Source: an uncultured Chlorobiota bacterium
Lineage (GTDB): Bacteria > Bacteroidota > Bacteroidia > Bacteroidales > JAADGE01
Length of the DNA stretch: 6,065 nt
Direction: 5' to 3'
Assembly: GCA_947311265.1 (NCBI GenBank)
Contig: CAMZKQ010000128.1
Location: forward strand, 1 to 6,065
Both the position numbers and the translations under genes were made by a program. Positions within the stretch are counted from its first letter, which is position 1. Each line of letters begins with the position of its first letter. Of the stretch, positions 1 to 5,582 are shown one piece after another. Under the pieces are notes generated by a model. The model was not told where the DNA came from. It made no database searches and saw nothing but the letters and a program-made list of their open reading frames with translations.

Positions 1-177
1 TACTTCGAAATAATCTACTAATATAGTGAAAACCAATATTTTATACAAGTTTTTTACTGTTATTTTTGGCGAATTTTATCTTTTTTGTCATGTACTAAAA
101 ATTTGGATATAAAATAAGGTATAATTTTCATCAAAAGATAATTTTATTTCCTTTTTAAGGATTTTTTTACAATTATT

Positions 178-1008
178 CTAGTGTCGTCTTACACGGATTT
201 TTTTTGAGTTTCCGTTTACGGTAAGTATTGCCTCGTTGTCGCACTCGCCATTGCCGTAATCGATAGACAAAGTATTTTCGCCTGCTGTTATGTCAATTAT
301 ACCTTGTGTGAGCTTGTATTTGCAGCCCATATCGAAAATTAGTGGGGCTGAAATTGTGGCAGTATAGGCTTTACCATTTCTGTTTATGCCAGAAGCTGTG
401 CCTGATATGCGGAACTGGTCATCTCGGAGCTTGAATGGAGTATCTTCTCCTGCAATTTTTTCTCTAACACGTTCGGAGGTTCTTGTTATTATTTTTCCTT
501 CTGGTGTTATTATTTTTCCATCAGTTAGTTTTATTGTAACTTGCCGGAAACCGTCAGAATTTATCCCGTTTGAAGTAATTGTACGTGTTCCTTCTACGGC
601 ATACCCATCGATTGAGAAATTTTCGAGTGTGATGGTTCGTACACTTTCAGCATTTATCATAAGTCCTTGCTGGTCGATTATAATTTTCCCTTTACGGATT
701 CTTCCGTAGTATCCTTCGCAACCGTCTTGCCCAAAGTCAAGTTCTATGTGTCTGGAATTGGTTGCTGCATCTACTGTTTTTGTTACTTCGGGTTTGCAAT
801 TGTCTTTTTCAAAGTTATTTTTAGTGAAGCCTCCATGTGTATCTGCTTGGTTGGCCATATCGCTAAAAATATCGTCGGCGGCAGCATCGTCTTCGGATAG
901 GGCTACCATTTCTGCCTCAACAGTATCGTTGTCTTTTCTGCAACTTGTAAAAGCTACGCCTATGGCTAGCAATAAGGTTGCGGCGAATAAATAATATTTC
1001 TTGTTCAT
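178..1008 (-). CDS. Predicted outer-membrane/surface lipoprotein, unknown function
   Basis: I do not recognise a named family. Residues 1-22 form a lipoprotein signal peptide: Lys at 3-4, a hydrophobic stretch from about 6 to 19, then a lipobox ending T-S-C with Cys23 as the lipidation site. The residues after Cys23 (R-K-D-N-D) are basic then acidic, resembling the surface-export signal of Bacteroidota lipoproteins, so exposure at the cell surface is plausible (inference). Residues 30-60 are acidic and low in complexity, probably a tether. From about residue 85 to the end the sequence alternates short beta strands with Gly/Asn turns. Four further cysteines (71, 97, 229, 256) could form two disulfides. 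A D-F-G-x-D-G-C motif near 91-97 resembles D-Y-G-N-G-E-C near 250-256, suggesting two related beta units. The start is set by the signal peptide. The gene lies 89 bases after the upstream FISUMP gene on the same strand with no obvious terminator or -7 box between, so co-transcription is possible. Confidence 0.8.
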   Translation of the reverse strand: MNKKYYLFAATLLLAIGVAFTSCRKDNDTVEAEMVALSEDDAAADDIFSDMANQADTHGGFTKNNFEKDNCKPEVTKTVDAATNSRHIELDFGQDGCEGYYGRIRKGKIIIDQQGLMINAESVRTITLENFSIDGYAVEGTRTITSNGINSDGFRQVTIKLTDGKIITPEGKIITRTSERVREKIAGEDTPFKLRDDQFRISGTASGINRNGKAYTATISAPLIFDMGCKYKLTQGIIDITAGENTLSIDYGNGECDNEAILTVNGNSKKIRVRRH

Positions 1009-1097
1009 GATAAATAATTTATGGTTAGTAAAAATAATTGTTTGATATTAGTACTACACTTAAAAATTAATTTACCCTGATTTTATTTTTCACTTAA

Positions 1098-3059
1098 CTA
1101 GTTTTCATTTTTTATACACCTTACCGAAAAGGCTTTTGTTTTTTCAAAGTCAATGCTTTGGAATGTTTTTTCGTTGTAGATTAATGCTCTTACCCAAACT
1201 GTGCTAGGGGTGTCTTCGGAGGACGACCAGTAGTAGCCTGTGGTTTCGAGGTTGCCACTAAATGAGCCGTTTTGATTCCTGTTGCCGCCAGGTAAGCCTG
1301 TAAATTTGGAGATATTACTGCCTGGGAAGTTTGAGAATTTCCAGTGTGATGTGCTTTCTTCTTTTAGTTTTGTTCCGGCTACATCTACTCCTCCGAGGTA
1401 GTTGGCAAGTGTTTCCCATTCGGTATTTGAGGGGAGGTGCCAGCCTGTGGGGCAGATGCCTTGTATTGTGCCGCTTGATGCTCCATTTACAACGCTGTAC
1501 CAGGAGTATAGTTTTCCGTAATCGGCATTGTTTGAAGGGTTATCGCCGTAATAGAAGTAGTATTTATTTTCATCTGTATTTGATATGCTACCCGCCCCAG
1601 TACCGTCGATTAGGCTTGTTCCATTGGCGTATTTTGTGGAGCGTAGGTTTTCTGCCATCCAAGTTTGGTAGCCTATTTTTACAGTTTTATATTGGTTGCC
1701 TTCATAGTCTGTTACTTGTGAGCCATCACCTAAATCTCTGATTAAAAATATTTGGCTTGTTGCTGTTATTTCACTGTCTGCAACATCGGTAATTTTAAGT
1801 GTGTAATCGGCACCAACCTCTATGCTTTGGTCCACAATCCACTGGAAACTCCCATCGCTTGGTGTATCAGCTGCTACGACTAAGAATAACTCTGTTCCTT
1901 TAAAGAGTTCAATTTTAACGTTGCCTTCAATATTATCTGTCCATTGTATTTGGTAGGAAGTACCTAGTACCCAAGAGCTTGTGTCTTTTGGGTTGGTTAC
2001 TTCAATGGCATAATTTTCTAAGGTTCTGATTTTAAATTCATCGCTCAGAACGTAGATATTTTCGTTGTTTTTATGGGTGAGTTTAATGCGGTAATCGCTC
2101 CCGTCTTCGTCTATATTTTCAACCGACCATGAGTATTCGCCATCGCTATTTGTTGCGGCTACTATTGTTTGTTGTGCTTCGAGCCCCTTGTATAATTCTA
2201 TTTTAAATTGCTCACTAATATTGTCTTCCCAAGTGATGCTGTATGTACTGCCAGGCGCCCAGATTTCAGATTTAGTAGGTGTTAGCAATGTTATGGGGTT
2301 TTTCGTGATTCTAAATTTGTCGCTTTTATCATTTGTTGAAAAATGAGATATATCTGAAATTTTAATTTGATAATCTGTACCTTCGCTTAGTTCTGGGCTA
2401 AGCACCCAAGTATATTTCCCTGTATTTTGGGTGTTTTCGATAATTGTTTTTGCAAACACATCGCCTTTATATAGGTCAATTTTTACGTTCGACTCAATAT
2501 TGGAGTTCCAGTTAATCTCTAAAATAGTGCCTGTGGCACTACTGTTGGTGTAGTTGGGGCTTTCAATGTTGATGTATTTTAGCCCAATTTTTCCTGTGGT
2601 GTATTCCGAAACTGTTGGGTAGTACATAATTAAATCGCCCCTTAGTTTTACATATGAACGGTAATAGTATTTTGTTTCGGCAAACCAGTTATCAATATCA
2701 GTTTCAAAAACTGTAGGGGCATTCATTGTTCCGTATTTAGAGAAATTGCCTTCTGTAAATATTTGTGGGTTGTTTTGCGTGCTGGACCAAATATGCCCAT
2801 GTTCTATGATGGGGTATTTTTCGTCTAGCCCTGTTATTTCGCTACGCAGGGTTACTGTGCTGTCTGTAATATTTGTAACAGTATCTGCTTTGGCATAGAT
2901 GTGTATGGTGCTACCGCCCGAGCGTGTTACAGGGTCGCTAACAAAAGTGCCGTTAGGCAAAGTGGGTTCTGGCTTTGGGTCATTATTTTTACAGGCATAA
3001 AAACTAACTGTAAGGGTTAGCAGAAAGCAGCTTAGTGATATTAACTTTAATTTATCCAT
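1098..3059 (-). CDS. FISUMP-domain lipoprotein with three Kre9/KNH-like beta repeats
   Basis: A 653-aa secreted lipoprotein. Residues 1-22 are a signal peptide, with the lipobox ending Y-A-C and Cys23 lipidated. A Pro-rich tether follows (27-35). Residues 38-155 look like the Ig/fibronectin-like N-terminal domain common in Bacteroidota surface proteins (G-H-I-W-S near 88-92, T-K-Y-Y-Y-R-S near 129-135). Three tandem repeats of about 90 residues follow (about 162-252, 255-346, 350-441), sharing the pattern I-x-W-x-x-N-I, K-I-(D/E)-L-(Y/F)-K-G, W-x-V and D-Y-x-(I/L)-K. This matches the Kre9/KNH 'Ser-Thr-rich anchored' repeat family. Residues about 446-650 are a FISUMP domain (Fibrobacter succinogenes major paralogous domain): W-M-A-E-N-L-R (467-473), Y-G-K-L-Y-S-W (514-520), C-P-T-G-W-H-L-P (536-543), a Gly-rich loop near 588-602, G-Y-Y-W-S-S-S (608-614) and F-S-V-R-C (644-648). 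FISUMP function is unsettled; adhesion or carbohydrate binding is usually guessed. No type IX secretion tail is visible, in keeping with lipid anchoring. Confidence 0.9.
   Translation of the reverse strand: MDKLKLISLSCFLLTLTVSFYACKNNDPKPEPTLPNGTFVSDPVTRSGGSTIHIYAKADTVTNITDSTVTLRSEITGLDEKYPIIEHGHIWSSTQNNPQIFTEGNFSKYGTMNAPTVFETDIDNWFAETKYYYRSYVKLRGDLIMYYPTVSEYTTGKIGLKYINIESPNYTNSSATGTILEINWNSNIESNVKIDLYKGDVFAKTIIENTQNTGKYTWVLSPELSEGTDYQIKISDISHFSTNDKSDKFRITKNPITLLTPTKSEIWAPGSTYSITWEDNISEQFKIELYKGLEAQQTIVAATNSDGEYSWSVENIDEDGSDYRIKLTHKNNENIYVLSDEFKIRTLENYAIEVTNPKDTSSWVLGTSYQIQWTDNIEGNVKIELFKGTELFLVVAADTPSDGSFQWIVDQSIEVGADYTLKITDVADSEITATSQIFLIRDLGDGSQVTDYEGNQYKTVKIGYQTWMAENLRSTKYANGTSLIDGTGAGSISNTDENKYYFYYGDNPSNNADYGKLYSWYSVVNGASSGTIQGICPTGWHLPSNTEWETLANYLGGVDVAGTKLKEESTSHWKFSNFPGSNISKFTGLPGGNRNQNGSFSGNLETTGYYWSSSEDTPSTVWVRALIYNEKTFQSIDFEKTKAFSVRCIKNEN
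1737..2576 (-). repeat. Three tandem ~90-residue Kre9/KNH-like protein repeats
   Basis: This stretch encodes three consecutive beta-sandwich-type units of the FISUMP lipoprotein. Each carries an I-x-W near its start, K-I-(D/E)-L-(Y/F)-K-G in the middle, and G-x-D-Y-x-(I/L)-K followed by a short acidic/polar turn near its end. Units 2 and 3 share more short motifs with each other (W-x-D-N-I, S-D-G-x-(Y/F)-x-W) than with unit 1, which has N-T-G-K-Y-T-W and N-S-N-I at those places. The repeat is visible at protein level; I see no long near-identical DNA copies, so the duplication is old. Confidence 0.8.
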
Positions 3060-3103
3060 GGTTGTAAAGTTGATAGGTTTTATTATAAAGTGTATAACGT
3101 TTC

Positions 3104-3111
3104 CAAAGGTA
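3104..3111 (-). promoter_or_regulatory. Predicted -7 box for the FISUMP lipoprotein gene
   Basis: On the minus strand these bases read TACCTTTG, an exact match to the Bacteroidota primary-sigma -7 consensus TAnnTTTG. It lies 44 bases before the start codon at 3059, giving a leader of about 38 bases. I see no good TTTG -33 element at the usual 17-21 base spacing, so the call rests on one box. The upstream terminator (3141-3164) just before it fits a new transcription unit starting here. Confidence 0.45.
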
Positions 3112-3140
3112 AGATAGTATTTTTAAATTTCTTTACACAC

Positions 3141-3164
3141 AAAAACTCAGTAAGAAATACTGAG
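3141..3164 (-). terminator. Rho-independent terminator after siaC
   Basis: On the minus strand a perfect 7-bp stem (CTCAGTA / TACTGAG, arms 3158-3164 and 3146-3152) with a 5-base loop is followed directly by TTTTT (3145-3141). It lies about 130 bases after the siaC stop codon and before the promoter of the FISUMP gene, so it probably ends the siaB-siaC transcript. Confidence 0.75.
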
Positions 3165-3296
3165 CTTTTATTTTTGATTAGAACTTAAAAAGCCAAAGCC
3201 TTTTTTGTATGTGTTATAATTATTCTGCAATAAGCAAAAGATATGAATTAGCAAGATAATTAAAGTGGTAATAAGGTGTCCTTTTAAGAGCTTTAC

Positions 3297-3689
3297 TTAA
3301 AAATCCAAATCATCATTTTCGTATTCAATAAACTCAAAATCAACTTTTACAAGATGAGAGAAGCGAGTGCCTAAGCCAAGCATATCCTCGTCAATAACAT
3401 CGTAGTGCCAGCGTACTTTTACGTCGGACACTTCGGAGAGGGAGTTAATTTGCATAATGACTTCAAAAATTTGTTTTGAAGAGGCAGTATTCAAATATTC
3501 TACATCAAAATCGAAAACGGTTTGAGGGTTTGCGTCTTTTTTATAATTTTTCAGCCAAGTGATTACAGGCAAGTAAAATTCGATAGCATTTTCGGGCAAC
3601 GATGATTTTGAAAACTTAAACACGTTTTCAGCAGGGTGAAAATAAATATCAGGTGTATCTTCCGTTGCTTCAATTATTAATGGTTCCAT
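3297..3689 (-). CDS. siaC: SiaC-family regulatory phosphoprotein (DUF1987)
   Basis: A 130-aa protein, about the usual length of this family. In Pseudomonas aeruginosa, SiaC is phosphorylated by the kinase SiaB and dephosphorylated by SiaA; the unphosphorylated form binds and activates the diguanylate cyclase SiaD. Family landmarks seen here are A-T-E-D-T-P near 8-13, L-P-E-N-A-I-E-F-Y near 31-39, W-L-K-N-Y (45-49), F-D-V-E-Y-L-N-T-A-S-S-K (61-72) and V-R-W-H-Y-D-V-I-D-E-D-M (91-103). Thr68 sits in the N-T-x-S-S motif and has the same number as the phosphorylated Thr68 of P. aeruginosa SiaC, so the acceptor site appears intact. The motif usually ending G-E-D-F reads G-T-R-F here (107-110), a small departure. 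It lies 61 bases after the SiaB-like gene on the same strand, its expected kinase partner. The downstream effector in this organism is unknown; no GGDEF protein is in the window. Confidence 0.9.
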   Translation of the reverse strand: MEPLIIEATEDTPDIYFHPAENVFKFSKSSLPENAIEFYLPVITWLKNYKKDANPQTVFDFDVEYLNTASSKQIFEVIMQINSLSEVSDVKVRWHYDVIDEDMLGLGTRFSHLVKVDFEFIEYENDDLDF

Positions 3690-3709
3690 ATTTTTGTTAT
3701 ATTTAAAGT

Positions 3710-3732
3710 AAAAGACTAAAAAGTAGTCTTTT
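3710..3732 (-). promoter_or_regulatory. Intercistronic hairpin between siaB-like gene and siaC
   Basis: A perfect 9-bp inverted repeat (AAAAGACTA / TAGTCTTTT, arms 3710-3718 and 3724-3732) encloses a 5-base loop. In the minus-strand transcript it begins 18 bases after the kinase stop codon and ends about 20 bases before the siaC start. The 3' arm ends in UCUUUU, so it could act as a leaky terminator, an RNA-processing or stability element, or a translation control for siaC. It may set the kinase-to-substrate ratio (inference). Confidence 0.5.
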
Positions 3733-3750
3733 CCTTACAATTTTTTATTT

Positions 3751-4641
3751 TTAAACAATTTTAGTGATAGGATTTTTGGCAGATAGAACGGCGACTTGTA
3801 GTGTAAAAAATGCCATATCCTCTTCCAGACGTTCAAATGTATAATTAATTTTATTGTTGCTTTTAATTCTAATATCTACCAGCCCAAGCCCTGTTTTTGT
3901 TTCTGTAACATTTCCAAAATCCATAAGGATATTGTTATAATGCTCGTGCAATTCGCTCTCGGACATTGCATTAGTTTTATCAATACTTGCAGAGAGTGGT
4001 GCTATAAATTTTTGAAAAACAAGGTTGCCCGAAGTTAGAATAAAGTTGCCCTCTTTGTAGCTGAGGATAAAAATGCCTCTATTTTTTTTGCTCCCCGGAA
4101 TATCGTTGGTATGCTTGCTAATATTTTGTAGCATTTCCACCATTATATTATACACTTTTTTTGAGGCTACATTCACATTCATTTGCCCACGAATAATGGA
4201 AAGTAGGCTAAGAATATTATCCCGATGAAACTGCCCGTTAAAATTAATCAGTACATTTTCATCTTCCATTCTTTGGTGTAATACTTTTACATCATCAATT
4301 GATTTTTCGTTGTTAATGCTTGGTACTTGCGTTGTATTTTTAGTTTGTTGTGGGATTTCTGTTCGGAAGTAAAAGAATGAAGACCCATCGTCTATATCTT
4401 TAAAGTCGTACAGTAAACGGTTGCCCGATTTTCTTGCCATTTCTATAAGCCCCAGCCCTGCACCGCCTTTATCGGTTAGCGTGCCATTGTATAGCATTTC
4501 TTTATGGAGTTTTTTTAATTGCGATTTCTCTAGCAAATTAATTTGGTCTAGCTTTGCACGTAGCTCAATTTCGTCATCTTTTTTTACTAGATTCCCTGTA
4601 GTTACATAGTACTTTTCCTTGCTGCGTTGTTTAGCAAACAT
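3751..4641 (-). CDS. siaB: SiaB-family protein kinase: C-terminal half of module 1 plus complete module 2
   Basis: A 296-aa SiaB/DUF6272-like protein of the GHKL ATPase-fold kinases; SiaB phosphorylates SiaC on threonine. Residues 1-96 are only the second half of one module: Y-V-T-T-G-N-L-V (12-19), a helical stretch, then the G-box G-A-G-L-G-L-I-E-M-A (60-69). A polar linker covers about 97-128. Residues 130-286 are a complete second module: F-N-G-Q-F (134-138), N-box V-E-M-L-Q-N-I-S-K-H (168-177), I-L-T-S-G-N-L-V (201-208), G-box T-G-L-G-L-V-D-I (250-257), and a closing beta strand. The missing first half of module 1 lies just upstream in another frame (4656-4928). In this frame the reading stays open upstream of the ATG as far as a TGA at 4687-4689, and the residues before the ATG (E-E-T-G) look conserved, so Met1 is probably not the real start of the domain. 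Met125 (codon 4267-4269) could start module 2 alone. SiaC follows on the same strand. Confidence 0.85.
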   Translation of the reverse strand: MFAKQRSKEKYYVTTGNLVKKDDEIELRAKLDQINLLEKSQLKKLHKEMLYNGTLTDKGGAGLGLIEMARKSGNRLLYDFKDIDDGSSFFYFRTEIPQQTKNTTQVPSINNEKSIDDVKVLHQRMEDENVLINFNGQFHRDNILSLLSIIRGQMNVNVASKKVYNIMVEMLQNISKHTNDIPGSKKNRGIFILSYKEGNFILTSGNLVFQKFIAPLSASIDKTNAMSESELHEHYNNILMDFGNVTETKTGLGLVDIRIKSNNKINYTFERLEEDMAFFTLQVAVLSAKNPITKIV

Positions 4642-4655
4642 TCCTGTTTCTTCAT

Positions 4656-4928
4656 TTACTTCCGCTGGGTTTGCCCTACTTCTTCCTCATCTTTTTCTTG
4701 GTGCTTGGTTACATTCTGCAAACCTTCTATCATAATAAAGTATATCCGATTGCGAAGGGCAGTTTTATCCACCACTTTTTTCACATTTGTTTCAGCAAGA
4801 GCAAGTATTTTTTTCGACATTTTTTGCGAAAAGAAACCTCGGTAGATGTATTCAAAATCATCATCCTGTATTCTCTTAAAAAACTGGTAGGCTAAATCCA
4901 CGATGTCATTTTTAGGAATTTCTGTCAT
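4656..4928 (-). CDS. siaB: SiaB-family kinase, N-terminal half of module 1 (split from the rest by a frame change)
   Basis: A 90-aa product that matches the front half of a SiaB/DUF6272-like module: F-E-Y-I-Y-R-G-F-F-S-Q (25-35), a helix with L-A-L-A-E-T-N (42-48), and the N-box I-M-I-E-G-L-Q-N-V-T-K-H (65-76), with the Glu and Asn of the N-box present. It parallels F-N-G-Q-F ... I-M-V-E-M-L-Q-N-I-S-K-H in the second module. After about residue 83 (D-E-E-E) similarity ends and the frame stops at TAA (4656-4658). The natural continuation, with the T-T-G-N and G-L-G-L motifs, is in the -1 frame. Alone this fragment lacks the G-box and should not bind ATP as a GHKL domain, unless it pairs with the downstream product. 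The ATG at 4928 fits the expected domain start. It is the first gene of the siaB-siaC unit. Confidence 0.75.
   Translation of the reverse strand: MTEIPKNDIVDLAYQFFKRIQDDDFEYIYRGFFSQKMSKKILALAETNVKKVVDKTALRNRIYFIMIEGLQNVTKHQEKDEEEVGQTQRK
4659..4686 (-). other. Site of frame disruption inside SiaB module 1
   Basis: The frame must change within this interval. The upstream frame stops at 4656-4658, and the downstream frame is closed upstream by TGA at 4687-4689. The shift is -1, equal to a single missing base. Re-adding one base at the minus-strand GGG run (4674-4676) gives a smooth join reading ...D-E-E-E-V-G-A-N-P-A-E-V-N-E-E-T-G-M-F. No classical X-XXY-YYZ slippery heptamer is in frame here. 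Possible causes are a natural mutation, an assembly error, or non-canonical recoding. Confidence 0.7.
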
Positions 4929-4939
4929 TTAAGTAAGTT

Positions 4940-4965
4940 TTTTCAATAATACTAAGTATTGAAAA
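4940..4965. promoter_or_regulatory. Inverted repeat just upstream of the siaB-like start codon
   Basis: Perfect 9-bp arms (TTTTCAATA 4940-4948 and TATTGAAAA 4957-4965) flank 8 bases. Inside is a second, nested palindrome AATACT-A-AGTATT (4948-4960). The element ends 11 bases before the ATG at 4928. It could be an operator for a dimeric regulator or a leader hairpin close to the translation start; the sequence alone does not decide which. Confidence 0.45.
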
Positions 4966-5009
4966 CCGTGCCAAACTTGCTTAAATTTCTTTATTTTTTG
5001 TTAAGGTTT

Positions 5010-5031
5010 AGCAATAGTAAAGCAATAGTAA
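5010..5031 (-). promoter_or_regulatory. 11-bp tandem repeat containing duplicated -7-like boxes (siaB promoter region)
   Basis: AGCAATAGTAA occurs twice in direct succession (5010-5020, 5021-5031). On the minus strand each copy contains TACTATTG, one mismatch from TAnnTTTG. A TTG (5037-5039) lies 17 bases upstream of the proximal box (5012-5019), a workable -33 spacing. This is the best promoter candidate for the siaB-siaC unit, giving a leader of roughly 75-80 bases. The 11-bp period is about one helical turn, so it could instead be a double protein-binding site. Confidence 0.4.
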
Positions 5032-5105
5032 ATATGCAAGGCTTAAAATTAGCGTTTTTTTCTCTTATTCAAAATTTTATTTGATAAAAAAATAATAAAC
5101 GCAGA

Positions 5106-5131
5106 AAAACCTGCAAAAAAGTGCAGGTTTT
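5106..5131 (-). terminator. Rho-independent terminator after rpmH
   Basis: Perfect 9-bp arms AAAACCTGC (5106-5114) and GCAGGTTTT (5123-5131) enclose an 8-base loop. Read on the minus strand, the stem ends in a short U run (GCAGGTTTTT) about 55 bases after the rpmH stop. It separates rpmH from the siaB-like unit. Confidence 0.75.
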
Positions 5132-5186
5132 ATATTTTCTAACGTCTTATAATTTGTTCATCTAAACAAACCAGTATTTTTGCCCC

Positions 5187-5345
5187 TTAAACTTTATGCC
5201 TTGGCTCATCGGAAACGGTAAGTTTCTTGCGCCCTTTTCTTCTGCGTGAAGCAATTACTTTTCGTCCGCTTACGCTTTCCATACGAGATCTAAATCCGTG
5301 CTTGTTTTTTCTTTTCCTGTTCGAGGGTTGAAATGTCCTTTTCAT
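5187..5345 (-). CDS. rpmH: 50S ribosomal protein L34
   Basis: A 52-aa, strongly basic protein with the L34 signature M-K-R-T-F-Q-P-S-N-R-K-R-K at the N-terminus, H-G-F-R-S-R-M (16-22), then S-G-R-K-V-I-A-S-R-R-R-K-G-R-K-K-L (26-42). It ends V-S-D-E-P-R-H-K-V, the short C-terminal extension typical of Bacteroidota L34. The protein binds 23S rRNA in the large ribosomal subunit. Length and both ends match the family. The gene appears monocistronic here, with its own promoter (5393-5422) and terminator (5106-5131). The usual rnpA partner does not follow it; the next gene is the siaB-like kinase. Confidence 0.97.
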   Translation of the reverse strand: MKRTFQPSNRKRKNKHGFRSRMESVSGRKVIASRRRKGRKKLTVSDEPRHKV

Positions 5346-5392
5346 GTTCGGTTATTTTATACTTAATTATTATTTTCTTTGCTTTCAGCTTA

Positions 5393-5422
5393 CAAAAGTA
5401 CATTTTTTTTTTTTGATACAAA
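5393..5422 (-). promoter_or_regulatory. rpmH: rpmH promoter (Bacteroidota type)
   Basis: On the minus strand TTTG (5419-5422) and TACTTTTG (5393-5400, an exact TAnnTTTG) are 18 bases apart, close to the consensus spacing. Transcription would begin near 5387, about 42 bases before the rpmH ATG. The spacer contains a run of 12 A (12 T on the plus strand, 5403-5414). Confidence 0.6.
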
Positions 5423-5440
5423 AGGTTTCTTATATTTTTG
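5412..5440 (+). promoter_or_regulatory. Candidate promoter of the sugar transferase gene
   Basis: TTTG (5412-5415) and TATTTTTG (5433-5440, an exact TAnnTTTG) are 17 bases apart on the plus strand. It overlaps the divergent rpmH promoter. Transcription from it would leave a leader of about 135 bases before the ATG at 5583. In this AT-rich sequence chance matches are possible. Confidence 0.4.
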
Positions 5441-5582
5441 CAGAAATAAAAGCAGAAGATTAAAATTGAAAATCATTTAAACTATTTTAAATTACTGAAA
5501 ATCAAAGCCTAAACTCTAAACAGTTTAAAAAGTCGCATTATTATTTTTTTGCTTTTTAGACCCGTTTAAACCATTATCAAAA

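Noticed and set aside
149..168. TCCTT-TTT-AAGGA followed by seven T on the plus strand, as a terminator
   Set aside because: The stem is only 5 bp with a 3-base loop, and no plus-strand gene precedes it in the window. On the minus strand it has no U tract.
386..994. Several open frames on the plus strand opposite the first lipoprotein
   Set aside because: They overlap each other and the lipoprotein gene, and lack recognisable motifs; they look like shadows of its codon use.
1331..1741. 136-codon open frame on the plus strand
   Set aside because: It is antisense to the FISUMP domain, its product is a Leu/Arg-rich composition with no recognisable motif, and the minus-strand gene is well supported.
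3282..3302. TTTTAAG / CTTAAAA inverted repeat at the siaC stop codon
   Set aside because: A 7-bp stem made almost only of A-T pairs overlapping the stop codon is likely by chance here; the stronger hairpin at 3141-3164 explains termination.
4692..4696. A5 run (minus strand) as the slippage site that would join the two SiaB fragments
   Set aside because: Shifting frame here would run into the TGA at 4687-4689 in the second frame, so the change must happen downstream of it.
4421..4895. Plus-strand open frames opposite the SiaB-like genes
   Set aside because: Ser/Phe-rich or otherwise low-complexity translations antisense to conserved kinase motifs; no independent support.
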